Shown one piece after another: positions 16,616 to 26,900 of a DNA stretch of 64,000 nt; position 1 is the stretch's first letter; each line of letters starts with the position of its first letter. The translations under genes were made by a program, and so were the position numbers. Source of the stretch: Saprospiraceae bacterium (GTDB lineage: Bacteria > Bacteroidota > Bacteroidia > Chitinophagales > Saprospiraceae); the NCBI GenBank assembly GCA_028280415.1, contig JANQLV010000079.1, forward strand, positions 1 through 64,000. Direction: 5' to 3'. Below the pieces are notes generated by a model. The model saw nothing but the letters and a program-made list of their open reading frames with translations, was not told the DNA's origin and made no database searches.

Positions 16616-17944
16616 TTGAGCAAAATACTACTTTTATCATTAAGTCTCTCTTTACTCGGTCTGCTATCCTGTAGTAATGCTAAAAAACTAAAGCGATCAA
16701 AGCTATCGGGATATCAGCAAATCATTGAAGATTCGCCAGTTTTTAAAAAGAGCTTTACAGGTTTTCACTTATTCGACCCTGAAGAAGAGAAGGTACTTTA
16801 CAGCAAAAATGGAGATTTGTATTTTAATCCGGCCTCCAATACTAAACTATTAACACTTTACACTTGTCTGAATTTGCTAGGTGATTCTATTCCCGGTATT
16901 CGCTATCTGGAAACCGGGGATTCTGTCATTTTCTGGGGGACGGGAGACCCCTCTCTGGCCCATCCTTATTTATCAAGCAATGATCGGGTTTTTAATTTTT
17001 TAAAAAGGCAAAAGAAAAAGCTGTTCTTTAGTTCTGCCAACTTTAAAGATCATCGATTCGGTTCGGGCTGGCAATGGGATGATTATTATTTTTACTACCA
17101 AGCAGAAAAAGCAGCACTCCCTTATCACGGCAATGTGATCAAAGTAGACAAGGAAGAGCAGGATCCCTACTTTCGGGTAGAGCCCGGTTATTTCTCCAGT
17201 AGCTTTTCGCTCAATGATTCACTCGAAGGAAATAGTTTAAAAAGAATCAGCGATTATAATATTTTCGAGTACAACAAAGTCATGCAATCCCAAACCTATG
17301 CCAATGACCATCCTTTTATTTACTCCGATGAACTGATCATCAACCTCGTCACTGCAGATATTAATAAACCTATAGGTCTCCTGCCAGATTATCCGCTTAT
17401 TCACGAAAACAGCAAATATATCTATAGCGTAGCCGCTGATACGCTTTATCGAAGACTTCTACAGGAAAGCGATAATTTCATTGCCGAGCAGTTACTTTTG
17501 CTATGTAGTGATGCTGTTTTTGGCAATCTCGAAACAGCACAAATAATTGAATATGCTACAGATAGTTTATTATTCGATCTGCCCGATGAACCAATATGGG
17601 CGGACGCTTCCGGACTGTCCAGATATAATCTGTTTACACCAAGGTCAATTGTTCATTTATTAGATAAAATTCGGAAGAAGATTCCCGAAGAAGGCCTGTT
17701 TCACCTGTTTCCTGCAGGCGGAGTTTCGGGAACGATTGAAGATTGGTACGCCAGAGAAGACAAGCCTTTTGTCTTTGCAAAAACCGGTACTTTAAGCAAT
17801 AATCATTGTCTGAGCGGTTATTTGATTACGGCAAGCGGGAAGCTTCTGATTTTTAGTTTTATGCACAATAATTACAAAGGAGATTCCAAACCTTTTAAGC
17901 AGGAAATGGAACGAGTGCTAAGAGCGATTTATGCGGAAGAATAG
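16616..17944 (+). CDS. dacB: D-alanyl-D-alanine carboxypeptidase/endopeptidase, PBP4 (S13) family
   Basis: The 442-residue lipoprotein (lipobox LLSC, Cys at residue 19) carries all three motifs of an S13 penicillin-binding protein: S74-NTK-77 (nucleophile and Lys), S285-DN-287, and K389-TG-391. The spacing of some 210 residues between the first two fits the large insert typical of PBP4. The enzyme would trim or cut cross-links in peptidoglycan. The start is TTG at 16616; no ATG lies near the signal peptide. It shares a 27-base promoter gap with the divergent serine hydrolase gene, so joint regulation is likely. The symbol is used in the family sense. Confidence 0.88.
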   Translation: MSKILLLSLSLSLLGLLSCSNAKKLKRSKLSGYQQIIEDSPVFKKSFTGFHLFDPEEEKVLYSKNGDLYFNPASNTKLLTLYTCLNLLGDSIPGIRYLETGDSVIFWGTGDPSLAHPYLSSNDRVFNFLKRQKKKLFFSSANFKDHRFGSGWQWDDYYFYYQAEKAALPYHGNVIKVDKEEQDPYFRVEPGYFSSSFSLNDSLEGNSLKRISDYNIFEYNKVMQSQTYANDHPFIYSDELIINLVTADINKPIGLLPDYPLIHENSKYIYSVAADTLYRRLLQESDNFIAEQLLLLCSDAVFGNLETAQIIEYATDSLLFDLPDEPIWADASGLSRYNLFTPRSIVHLLDKIRKKIPEEGLFHLFPAGGVSGTIEDWYAREDKPFVFAKTGTLSNNHCLSGYLITASGKLLIFSFMHNNYKGDSKPFKQEMERVLRAIYAEE

Positions 17945-17953
17945 TAGACAAAA

Positions 17954-18316
17954 TCAAGACTTCCTCTTCGTCTTTACATTCTGATAATGCGAATAAATGG
18001 TATTGATAAAACTAAGAATGATACCAAGGCCAATTACGATATAAAAAATAGTGAATAATTTGCCGGCATCGGTTTGTGGTGAGAAATCTCCATAACCAAT
18101 GGTAGTCAGGGTAATAACTGAAAAATAAAGACTATCGACCCAACTCCAACCTTCCAGAAAGTGATATACAACGCTTCCCATTCCGAGAATGACCATTGTA
18201 GTAAATAGTAAATCCCGGTATTCTTTATCTTTTATAAAGGAAATTACGGTCCTAAAAAATAGCATATAAACAGAGTTTGAGCGAAAAAAGATGTTTTTAT
18301 GTTTCAAAAATAACAA
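17954..18316 (-). CDS. two-helix potassium channel
   Basis: The product has membrane helices at about residues 36-52 and 85-105, with a pore loop between them carrying the K+ selectivity filter TTIGYGDF (71-78). This is the Kir/KcsA-like ion-channel domain (Ion_trans_2) without a regulatory RCK part, so it probably assembles as a tetramer. Met18 (base 18265) is an alternative start that removes a basic N-terminal extension. The gene faces dacB tail to tail with a 9-base gap. Confidence 0.88.
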   Translation of the reverse strand: MLFLKHKNIFFRSNSVYMLFFRTVISFIKDKEYRDLLFTTMVILGMGSVVYHFLEGWSWVDSLYFSVITLTTIGYGDFSPQTDAGKLFTIFYIVIGLGIILSFINTIYSHYQNVKTKRKS

Positions 18317-18377
18317 AAAGGCATTCCAGCTCTATGATAATGCTAAAACGCCTTTCCTTTGTTTTCGATATTTATTT

Positions 18378-18719
18378 CTACCCGGTCTCCGGGAAGCCAG
18401 AGGGGTTCAGCTTTTCAGCACTATTATTCAAAGTATGATTAATAGAAAAGAAAAGAGCCTCCTTGGGCTTTTCGGTTATATTTTCGAGTAGTCTGTATAA
18501 ATCTTTAAAATCGTTTGACCTGAAAACCAGCTCTTCCCATCGGTTACACACCTCTATCTTTGCATGTTTTACCAAAACATTCGTACTCTTAGCCAATTCT
18601 TCTGATTCAACAAAAGATAGGTGGATACTTTCAGGAATATCTAACTCCAACGTTTCTGAAGATCGATCTATCTTCGCAAACCCAGATAACAGGGAAACAC
18701 AAAGAACTAAATGCTTCAT
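18378..18719 (-). CDS. hypothetical secreted protein, 113 aa
   Basis: A short hydrophobic start (MKHLVLCVSLLSGFA) suggests a signal peptide. The rest is mixed alpha/beta with a Leu-rich beginning (SETLELDIPESIHLSFV) and a helix around FKDLYRLLENITEKPKEAL. No family is recognised. An imperfect hairpin (AAAGGCATT ... GCCTTT, 18317-18355) follows the stop and may terminate it. Confidence 0.6.
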   Translation of the reverse strand: MKHLVLCVSLLSGFAKIDRSSETLELDIPESIHLSFVESEELAKSTNVLVKHAKIEVCNRWEELVFRSNDFKDLYRLLENITEKPKEALFFSINHTLNNSAEKLNPSGFPETG

Positions 18720-18799
18720 AACGAACAGGTTTTATGATGTGAGTATATAATAATCTAATATAATATACAAATTTTCTACCATTAAACCCACGATAATGC

Positions 18800-20965
18800 C
18801 TAGCGATTAATTATCAATAATCTTTCTATATAATTCATTTTTCCCGCTCTAAATTTCAGTATATAATTTCCTTCCGGAAGTTGGGAGATATTAACCGTTT
18901 GGGTTCCTTCATCCAGTTTTACGGAAGACATGATTTTCCCCGACAAATCATAGACCTCAAGATTGGCTGCTTCGGATAAATCTACAGTAAAACTATGTTC
19001 TGCCGGATTTGGAAAAATATTCAGCTGATCAACTACATAAAGCTCATTTGTCGAAACCACTCCGAAGAACCGGGCCCAAAATTCCTGTTGATACCAGTTA
19101 GCGATTTCAGCATCGTAAATCAAGAGCGTATTTTCATCGTGGATAGAGCCCGCTGAAGCGGTCCAGTTATAGGAGCCGGTAATCAATAAAGGATTGACAC
19201 TTCCTTCCGCATAGTCAATGATTGCATATTTATGGTGTAAGGTTGGCCCGTTCGGCCATGTAGAACCATCTGCATTTTGATAATCCTGAACATCAATATT
19301 ATTATCCAATAAATACTGGTACTCACTACCATTGAACTCTACATAGTCAATAATTCCCTTTACATCCACTCCGCGGTCATAGGCATTTTTCACAGCAGTT
19401 CCCAGGCTGTTTTCCGTAAAAACCAAAATTGCAAAAGCCAATTCGCTTTCAGCGGCATCTATCGCCTGAACCAGTCGGTTGGCAACACCGTCGGAAGGAG
19501 AAAAATAGCATTCTACCTTAATCCCGTCAATCCTGAAATGATGAGGAGTGTTATCTGTTTTATCCGAACCAAATTTCGCATTATTGGCATCCGGCTGATC
19601 GGTGGTACTTCCCCACATTTCTTCAAATTCCAAAGTATAAGCTTTAGCTAAGGATTGATCCTGAATACAGATTACATTATTATAATCCCAGCCAAGGTTG
19701 GCAACTGTATGGTTCATGGAGCCCGTAAGCACCCAGGTATCTTCTACAGATTCACGGTCAACGACCATAAATTTATTGTGCATAATTCCTTCCGCATTGC
19801 CCTCCAGGACAGGAATCGCAGGATTCAGATTATTGATCAATACATCATTATCACCTTCATCATCCGAAATCACTCTTACGGCCACTCCGCGATCGTATGC
19901 AGCATTAAGTGCATCGACAATTGCTTCGTTTTGAGCTTCGTACATCGTAAAGTCAAGTGTAGATGTAGCCAGGTCAATATAGGAAATGATCGTATCGATA
20001 ATATTCGGGGTATAAATCGCTTCCGAAACGGTCGCTTCAAATAAATCCACTTCATGATTGAAATAAACCCTGATTGTTCCCGAGCTCTCGGAAACCGTCG
20101 CCATAAGCAGGGTTGAAGCAGGAGTCACAAATCCATTGGCCTCCGAATAAGGCCGGACATAGTAAATTGTTCCAGGTTGAAGATTTTCCAGTACTAGCGA
20201 ATGTTCAGTCTCCAATGCAGATGAAACAAGTTCTCCGAGCTCCAAGGCAGGCGTAAGCCCGTACTCAATGACCGTATTAGCCGGAATATTCGTTTCCCAT
20301 TCGACAGTAATCGTGGCGGTAGTCAAATCTGTTTCTACTGGTTCTTTCGTAAGATAAAGAGGAGTAGTTATTTCTATATCATTCGCATCTCTCGGCACGA
20401 TTTTATAATTATCAAAAGAATAATATAAAGGCCCGCTTACATTATAAGCCACAGACTCCGTAGCGCTAAATAAAAAGTACAAATCATCTACTCTGGCTGC
20501 TCCGCTTCCATCGTTTAATTCAAACTCTCCAAAACCCAAATCCGAATTGGTACAAGTGGCATCTTCAACCCGAACCAGCATACCTTCATAATCTTCCTGA
20601 TTAATAGCAGCGGTACTGAGTACAATCGGTGCCGGCAAGGCATTTCCCGATGAAAGTACGCTTAGAGCAGTAATATCTTTTATTTCGGTAAGGTCATGAA
20701 ATTCAACGGCAGTGCCTGTAAGTTCTATTTCATCTCCCAAAGTAGGCGTATTATCCTGATCGTAAATATAGATGCCGCTGCGTACAGCCGTTCCGTCCTG
20801 AATAAAGTATCCGGTTCCATCAACAGCCGTCACAATACCATTAGTCGTAACGGTCTGATTGGCATAAGGTGTTGCCGCACCTGTTCCCTGGATTTCGGCA
20901 ATAGTTTGTGCAGACAAAAAATGTACACTGGAAAAAAAGAGCAAGAGAAGTATAAGTTTTTTCAT
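18800..20965 (-). CDS. secreted phospholipase-D-type nuclease with T9SS tail
   Basis: The 721-residue product has a signal peptide ending at SAQ. Residues about 22-190 form an OB-fold-like domain often found in front of secreted nucleases (TVTTNGIVTAVDGTGYFIQD). Residues about 205-295 are fibronectin-III-like. Two HKD catalytic motifs follow: H396-NK-398 ... D403, with GSMNHT after it, and H577-HK-579 ... D584, with GSYNWT after it. A Por_Secre_tail ends the protein (LNIFPNPAEHSFTV). The two HKD halves form one active site that cuts phosphodiesters through a phosphohistidine. A DNA or RNA substrate outside the cell is most likely, and phospholipid is the alternative. It would supply nucleotides or phosphate. 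Confidence 0.9.
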   Translation of the reverse strand: MKKLILLLLFFSSVHFLSAQTIAEIQGTGAATPYANQTVTTNGIVTAVDGTGYFIQDGTAVRSGIYIYDQDNTPTLGDEIELTGTAVEFHDLTEIKDITALSVLSSGNALPAPIVLSTAAINQEDYEGMLVRVEDATCTNSDLGFGEFELNDGSGAARVDDLYFLFSATESVAYNVSGPLYYSFDNYKIVPRDANDIEITTPLYLTKEPVETDLTTATITVEWETNIPANTVIEYGLTPALELGELVSSALETEHSLVLENLQPGTIYYVRPYSEANGFVTPASTLLMATVSESSGTIRVYFNHEVDLFEATVSEAIYTPNIIDTIISYIDLATSTLDFTMYEAQNEAIVDALNAAYDRGVAVRVISDDEGDNDVLINNLNPAIPVLEGNAEGIMHNKFMVVDRESVEDTWVLTGSMNHTVANLGWDYNNVICIQDQSLAKAYTLEFEEMWGSTTDQPDANNAKFGSDKTDNTPHHFRIDGIKVECYFSPSDGVANRLVQAIDAAESELAFAILVFTENSLGTAVKNAYDRGVDVKGIIDYVEFNGSEYQYLLDNNIDVQDYQNADGSTWPNGPTLHHKYAIIDYAEGSVNPLLITGSYNWTASAGSIHDENTLLIYDAEIANWYQQEFWARFFGVVSTNELYVVDQLNIFPNPAEHSFTVDLSEAANLEVYDLSGKIMSSVKLDEGTQTVNISQLPEGNYILKFRAGKMNYIERLLIINR

Positions 20966-21082
20966 AAGGGTAGTTTTTAATAAAGCTAAATTAAAGCTTC
21001 TTAACGAATTCCCCTTTAGTACAATGTTAATTTTATCCCTATTCCTCTTGCTTTCTATTTTATTATCCTTCTAAAAAAGAAG

Positions 21083-21090
21083 TACCTTTG
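21083..21090 (+). promoter_or_regulatory. candidate Bacteroidota -7 box
   Basis: TACCTTTG matches the TAnnTTTG consensus. It lies 5 bases before the first ATG (21095) of the MazG-like gene, so a transcript starting about 7 bases downstream would exclude that ATG and favour the ATG at 21116. No clear -33 TTTG is seen. Confidence 0.4.
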
Positions 21091-21115
21091 TAGCATGGAT
21101 ACAAAACTAAAATCA

Positions 21116-21592
21116 ATGGATAAGATAGATGCACTTAATCAGGTAGCAGAGTTTCACCGAACTTTTCAACATCCGGTGCTTTCAAAACCAACCGTTCCTT
21201 CCGAAGACCGCTGCAAACTCCGGGTGGCACTGATCGCGGAAGAGCTCAAAGAATTACAGGAAGCCATCGAAGAAAAAGATATTATAGAAATTGCAGATGC
21301 GCTTTGTGATATACAATATGTACTTTCGGGAGCCGTATTAGAATTTGGTCTGGGTGAAAAATTTAAAGCACTTTTCGATGAAGTACAACGCTCGAATATG
21401 AGTAAAACCTGCAAGTCAGAAGCAGAAGCTATTGCAACGATGGAATATTATAAAGCCAGAGACGGAGTAGACAGTTATTATAAAAAATCGGGAGAGGTTT
21501 ATCTCGTATATCGAAATGGCGATAATAAAACCCTAAAATCGGTCAATTATTCGCCCGCAGATCTGGAAAGTATTTTAGAGGAAAACGTTTAA
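21116..21592 (+). CDS. MazG-like nucleoside triphosphate pyrophosphohydrolase, 158 aa
   Basis: Residues about 1-115 form an all-alpha NTP-PPase fold with EELKELQEAIEEKDIIEIAD, which contains the EExxE and ExxD metal ligands of the MazG/HisE superfamily. The opening (DALNQVAEFHRTFQHPV) is typical of the phage- and Bacteroidota-type pyrophosphohydrolases. The C-terminal 40 residues (YKKSGEVYLVYRNGDNKTLK) form a small beta extension seen in this subgroup. It would split an NTP or dNTP to the monophosphate and PPi, often as house-cleaning. The start is chosen from the promoter box position; ATG 21095 is the alternative. Confidence 0.82.
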   Translation: MDKIDALNQVAEFHRTFQHPVLSKPTVPSEDRCKLRVALIAEELKELQEAIEEKDIIEIADALCDIQYVLSGAVLEFGLGEKFKALFDEVQRSNMSKTCKSEAEAIATMEYYKARDGVDSYYKKSGEVYLVYRNGDNKTLKSVNYSPADLESILEENV

Positions 21593-21627
21593 ATCATTTT
21601 TATAAATAAAAACCTGTTTATTCAAAG

Positions 21628-21900
21628 TTAGTAGGCCATTCGATAGCGGTTCTCATCGATGATTTGAATAAACTTTCGGTTGAGTTTATAGCGCAATTGA
21701 TGAATATATTTTCGGAAAGGACTTTTTTCCAGTTGTGGATGTGCCTTCTTTAGTTCGCTATACAATTCATTTTCTTTATAGATACGTTCTGGCTTCTCAG
21801 CAAGTAGCCATAAGATGTCAAATTCTCTTGGTTCGAGATTCAAAGGTTTGCCACCGCTATATGCCTGATACCTGGATTTATCTAAAGTAAGGTTTCCCAT
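21628..21900 (-). CDS. stand-alone OmpR/PhoB-type winged-helix protein, 90 aa
   Basis: The whole protein is a Trans_reg_C DNA-binding domain: a beta start (LDKSRYQAYSGGKPLNLEPR), EFDILWLLAEKP, the recognition-helix region (SPFRKYIHQLRYKL) and the wing (IQIIDENRYRMAY). No receiver domain or phosphorylation site is present. The first half closely resembles the same domain of the response regulator at 32502 (EFDILWLLASKP), so it may derive from such a gene. It lies 48 bases after the phosphoesterase gene on the same strand, so they may be one operon. It may bind DNA constitutively. Confidence 0.75.
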   Translation of the reverse strand: MGNLTLDKSRYQAYSGGKPLNLEPREFDILWLLAEKPERIYKENELYSELKKAHPQLEKSPFRKYIHQLRYKLNRKFIQIIDENRYRMAY

Positions 21901-21948
21901 GAGCTTCGGTTTGAGTTAATTAAATGTGGATAATAGCTGCTTTTGGAA

Positions 21949-22827
21949 TCATTCTCCAACGACACGATTACCCAACTGATTATCTGTTTCAATAATTGAT
22001 CCAAATCTTTCATCCCTTAGTATTTCTTCGGTTTTAACAGATTTTGACCGAACGTGTAATTTAGGATTGATCATCGCATAATCCAGTTCATCGTATTTGT
22101 GTAATTCCCACCGGCCATAGCTGTATTCCAAAGCCGTCAGATTTTCCACCCAATCCCCGGAATTCATATAGGTCACCGATCCTTCTCCGTCCTTTCCAAA
22201 TGTTTTAATAACCGGTTGATGGATATGTCCGCAAATTACATAATCATAGCCTTGTTCCCTGGCGAGTTGAACCGCCGTTTCTTCAAAATCGCTAATTGCT
22301 TTTACCGATTGTCTGATGCGGTTTTTTATCCTGCCGGCATAAGACATACGAACTTTCCCCAGTGACGTTCTCCATTTATTAATAATTCGATCACTTCTCA
22401 ACAACAGGCCATACATACGGCTCCCGATAGAAATTAAAAAAGAAGAATATTTGAAAAATATATAATTGGAATCTCCATGAAAAATCCAGTATTTTTTGCC
22501 CTTGAGTTGTAATTCCAGTTTTTCCCGAACATCAATAGAGTTGGAGGAAAATTGGGAAAACTGTTTGAATATTTTTTCGCGATTAGCCGTGATATAATAT
22601 ACTTTCGTTCCCTGAAAAGCCATATCCAGAATTTCGCGAATTATATTTGCGTGTTTTTTAGAGAAATTATTTTTCTTAAGCAGAGAGCTATCTATAAAAT
22701 CTCCGTTTAAAATTAATATTTCCGTCCGGATATGCCTGAGGTAATTAAGCAATTCTTTGCTATGGCATTCGAAAGTTCCAAGGTGTACATCCGATAATAT
22801 GACGATTTCTAAATTTCTTCTTTCCAT
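21949..22827 (-). CDS. LpxH-like metallophosphoesterase with altered GNHD motif
   Basis: The 292-residue product resembles UDP-2,3-diacylglucosamine diphosphatase-type calcineurin-like enzymes of Bacteroidota. The blocks are SDVHLG (metal Asp, His), NGDFID (metal Asp), HGD, and GHIHQP (metal His). The usual GNHD block reads ANREK (from YYITANREKIF): the metal-binding Asn stays, but the His that helps catalysis is Arg. Either the enzyme is impaired or it works on another substrate. The ATG at 22827 is preferred, because family members begin just before the SDVHLG strand; the ATG at 22902 would add 25 unusual residues. It would act at the inner face of the inner membrane, in lipid A synthesis if active. 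Confidence 0.75.
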   Translation of the reverse strand: MERRNLEIVILSDVHLGTFECHSKELLNYLRHIRTEILILNGDFIDSSLLKKNNFSKKHANIIREILDMAFQGTKVYYITANREKIFKQFSQFSSNSIDVREKLELQLKGKKYWIFHGDSNYIFFKYSSFLISIGSRMYGLLLRSDRIINKWRTSLGKVRMSYAGRIKNRIRQSVKAISDFEETAVQLAREQGYDYVICGHIHQPVIKTFGKDGEGSVTYMNSGDWVENLTALEYSYGRWELHKYDELDYAMINPKLHVRSKSVKTEEILRDERFGSIIETDNQLGNRVVGE

Positions 22828-23056
22828 TGCTTTACAATTATTCTGAAAACGGACATACAGATTTTTTTCAGTGTTTGCATAATGTATTTTAATTTTATTC
22901 AATTTGATTTTTTAATATTAAAACATTGTAAATTTCCCATTATTATTTTTTTAATTTAAAAATGACCTATTTTTGGTATTAGCAATAAGGTGGTTTGGAA
23001 ATAGTGAAATAATTATGGATTTCGACACCTGAATACAAAACTTCAAATCCTGTACC

Positions 23057-23767
23057 ATGCATCTCAATTGTCCAGCATGCAGAGCTCCCATTTTCGCCGA
23101 TGACATCAACATCCTTAAGACTATTGCCAAGTGTAAAAGCTGTAGCAATGTTTTTGACTTTAATGATAAAATCAAAGGTTCTGGTGATCTACCGGCACGT
23201 TATCGAAAGGAAATTGTAATCCCTCCGGGGATCGAAGTCCTTCATTTAATGCGTGAACTGGAGATCATGATTAAGTGGCGACGTTCTGCCAAAACTTTTA
23301 CTCTTTTTTTCGCGATTTTCTGGAATGTTTTTATAGGCATATTTACGCTCGTTGCTTTTTTTGCCGGTGGTTATTTTATGCTGGCTTTTATGATTCCTTT
23401 CATACTGGCAGGCATTTATTTAATTTATTCCAGCGCCGGTTATATGCTAAACACAACTTATATTACCGTTGACGAGCAAAGAATTTCTCTAACACATAAA
23501 CCCATTAATTTTTTAATTCAAAAAGACAGGCATTTCAGTACAACTGAAGTCAAGCAGATTTTTGTCAGAAAATATACTGTCGGTTCTACAAATGGCAATC
23601 CTGTTTATGCGTACGCGGTCGATATGCAGTTGCAAAATGGAAAGACTTTAAATCTGGTCAAAGAGCTTCATTCTGTCGACTATGCCCGTTATATCGAACA
23701 GGAAATTGAATACTATCTCAAAATAAAAGATCGACCGGTTGATGGAGAATATGATATGGGTTTATAA
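23057..23767 (+). CDS. membrane protein with N-terminal zinc ribbon
   Basis: Residues 5-29 form a zinc ribbon (C5-PAC-8 and C26-KSC-29). A linker follows, then two hydrophobic helices at about 80-100 and 105-128. After them comes a soluble beta-rich domain of about 105 residues (TYITVDEQRISLTHKP, KQIFVRKYTV). The design suggests an inner-membrane protein with cytoplasmic ends. No named family could be assigned. A TATTTTTG sequence (a TAnnTTTG match) lies about 85 bases upstream. Confidence 0.75.
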   Translation: MHLNCPACRAPIFADDINILKTIAKCKSCSNVFDFNDKIKGSGDLPARYRKEIVIPPGIEVLHLMRELEIMIKWRRSAKTFTLFFAIFWNVFIGIFTLVAFFAGGYFMLAFMIPFILAGIYLIYSSAGYMLNTTYITVDEQRISLTHKPINFLIQKDRHFSTTEVKQIFVRKYTVGSTNGNPVYAYAVDMQLQNGKTLNLVKELHSVDYARYIEQEIEYYLKIKDRPVDGEYDMGL

Positions 23768-23890
23768 ACCACTAAAAAAACAGAAGACTAAATCGGGGAG
23801 ATTTAGCCTTCGGGCAAGAGCATTATGATGCGAGATAGTCAAAAATGGATAAGAAGGGAGTCGATAAATGGTTAATTTTCTTTTTAAAAG

Positions 23891-23927
23891 AAGGAACGAA
23901 AGTCTTGAAATATAACCTCCGTTCCTT
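23891..23927. terminator. weak hairpin between convergent genes
   Basis: AAGGAACG and CGTTCCTT pair across a 21-base loop in the gap between the zinc-ribbon gene and the facing choice-of-anchor I gene. A second small hairpin (CTAAATC-GGGGA-GATTTAG) lies nearer the first gene. Confidence 0.3.
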
Positions 23928-23987
23928 AATTATTACACTACAAATTTATTTCTCTTAGGTTAACTAAAGTTTAAGACCGCTTTAATT

Positions 23988-26900
23988 TTACCTGAAATCC
24001 TGTCGCAAAACGGAGATCGTTTCTACGGGCTGATCCTCTTTGAAGATACTGATCAGGTATATACCTTTCGGCAATTCAAAGGCTGTTAAATCAACACTGA
24101 TCTTTTGTTTTCCCGGATCGGCGGTCCCCTCAAATACCGTAGTGATCATTCTTCCGAACTGGTCGTACAAATTGATTGTAACAGCTGCTCCATTTCCATC
24201 AAAAGTCAATTCGAATTCATCCTTAAACGGATTAGGGAAAGCGTTTAAATTTTCGCTGTTGATACTGGCAAATGCGGCTTGTCCTCCGCCGAAAGTGTTC
24301 CCGTCTTCTCCGATTGTGAAAATAGAAACCGTACCACTTACTTCATTAGCCGTCACCATCAAATCCTGACCATTAGGACTGTCCTCTGCTTTGATGATAA
24401 TAATGTCCTCCACGCCAAGATCACCAGCTTCGGGCAATTCCGCGTCCACAGAGAAGTTTCGATTGTTAATATAGGTCACAAAAGAAGCCGCTTTCGGATC
24501 ACTTATATCATAAACCATAACACCACCCATTCTTTCCAAACCGATGAAGGCATACATTTTTCCATCCAGTTCCGCCACAGTTACTGCTTCCGGTTCCACT
24601 CCTTTATCATCACTTCTGTTATCCTTAGAATCATTATCATCATTAGTGCTATTGAAATTATCCGGATCAATGGTTAAAATGAGTTCCTCAAACTCATTAG
24701 CACTATCATATACCTGATTTCCAAACTCATCCCATATGGAAAAAGATCGTGCACCATAGGAGTAGATGTACTCATTCATACCGTCCAGATCAAGATCACC
24801 ATTGGCATAGGTAGTTTTCAAACGACCAAGATTTTCCTCTTTTTGCATGTTTTCAAAATCGGGAAAAACAAAAGGGTCCAATACCAGATCATCCACGCGA
24901 TCCTCTTCGGAATAGCCATCGTAGTCTCTGGCATCTCCTTCATTAGCCGTTACGATATAAGTTCTTCCATCAACGCTATAACTAGCAATTGCATCTGGCT
25001 GGTACATCCCTAAAGTCGGACGTGGCTGGATGGAAATTTCATCATCTTTATCACTGGCATCAAATCCATAGTTTCCTTGAAATTCAATGAATCCCATAGA
25101 AGAGTTGTCGGATACTCCTGCACCCGCCAGACCAAAATCATTATCATTTAATACGACCAAATCACCTCCGGGAATAAGAGCGAGACCTTCTGGCTTGTCA
25201 CTTGGCAAATATCCAATGGATGGCAAATTGAGTACTTTATTTTTGAAAAGCGGCTGGATACCCGCGGCTACCAATTCATCCGCTGACATCATTTCAAGTG
25301 TCTTGTCATCCGGGCCATTAGAATCCATTTTTGTGGCAAGGGCCGTTCCAAGAATATTTGTAGCCCCCTTAATATTAATTTCAAAAATGTATTTCTTTCC
25401 GGTATCACCATCATCAGGAGTAGAAGAATCTCTTTCCAGAATGTAGAATTTCCCATTCCCGGCATAAACTGCATCTCCAATTTTATCAACTCTTGATAAA
25501 CCAACGCCACTATCTCTGTTCCGCTCCAACAAATAAACATATTCGCGAACTGGCTGACCGTTTTCAGGATTAATCCCCAATACACGAATCACATCAGAAT
25601 TATTTCTGGTGATTGAGCTAGGATTGTACAATGGCGTTTGAATAAAAGCATAGATAATATTCTCATCATAGTCGTAGGCAATAGCTTCGAATCCACGATT
25701 AGCTCTGCGTTTGTTATAAACAGCCGGCAATGTTTCATCCCCGTAGAAGCCCGGAGCTTGTGGATTATCTCCCAATTGCGCCGTTCCTTCCGGAACGAAT
25801 CTGTTGATCAACACCCCATTTTCATCAAAATGATAGATCGCCGGACGATATTCATCACATAGCCAGAAGGAAAAGTCTTTTGTATCGAAATTTACTACCC
25901 GGATCACACCTTCGAAATCTCCACCAAAAGCATCATAGTCCAAAGCGTGATAATCTATGCCATCAACAGAGTAATCCACATTGGTAAAATGAGTATCATC
26001 TGTTCTGGTAACGGGTATTTCATCGTGACCGGGAATATTTCCGCGTCCGGAAATCGGCGTCACACCATCAGCTCTTTTCAACATGATAGGATTGGCATCG
26101 ATGAAAAACATATCCAGGTTTTTAATATAGTTGAGCTTAACAAGTCTGGCCTGGTAGTTTGGCAATTTGAAGGGACGTAAATTTTGCGAAAGGTTGGCAT
26201 CAACAGTAGATTCATTTGGTCCCCGATCCGGAACAGCCCAGAAGGAAAGCTGGTTATCGGTAGAAGTAAGTGGATCATAGCACAAACCGGAGAAACCTCC
26301 AAGCTTAATTGTTTCTGCTCCATCGTATACCGGAGTACCAAGATCGAATACATCAAACCAGGGAATTTCATTCAAGAAGTATTCTCTTAGTTTGGGTGCG
26401 CCTTTTTGATGATCCTTAAAACCAAGAGCCAGTATATCAAGTATTTCAGCCTGTACTACATCAACAACAACGAGTGCATTGTTCTCCTGACAGGCAACAT
26501 AAGCAAGAGTACCATCGGGAGATAAAGTAATAAATTCAGGTTCTAAATCCTGGGCAACCGATGCGGCCCCGTCATTACCGAAAATTCTTACTCCTTTGTT
26601 GATCAAAGATGCTTTTTTATCATTGTACATTTCAAAAGTCAAGGTTGTACTTGTTGCATCTGATACACCTTGAGAAAGATCAATAATGGTCACAGAACCT
26701 TCTGGATCAATGTCATAATCATCATTGGGTTCACCTTCATTGGCTACTAATACTTTTTGTCCATCTTCGGAAAAAATTAGCATATCAGGTAAAGCTCCGG
26801 CGGCAACCTGATTGAGAAAAACACCTTCGGTATCAAAAAACACCACTACTCCATCCGCTTGTTTATCATCATTTTCCACAGCTACTGCTAAAAGACCATC

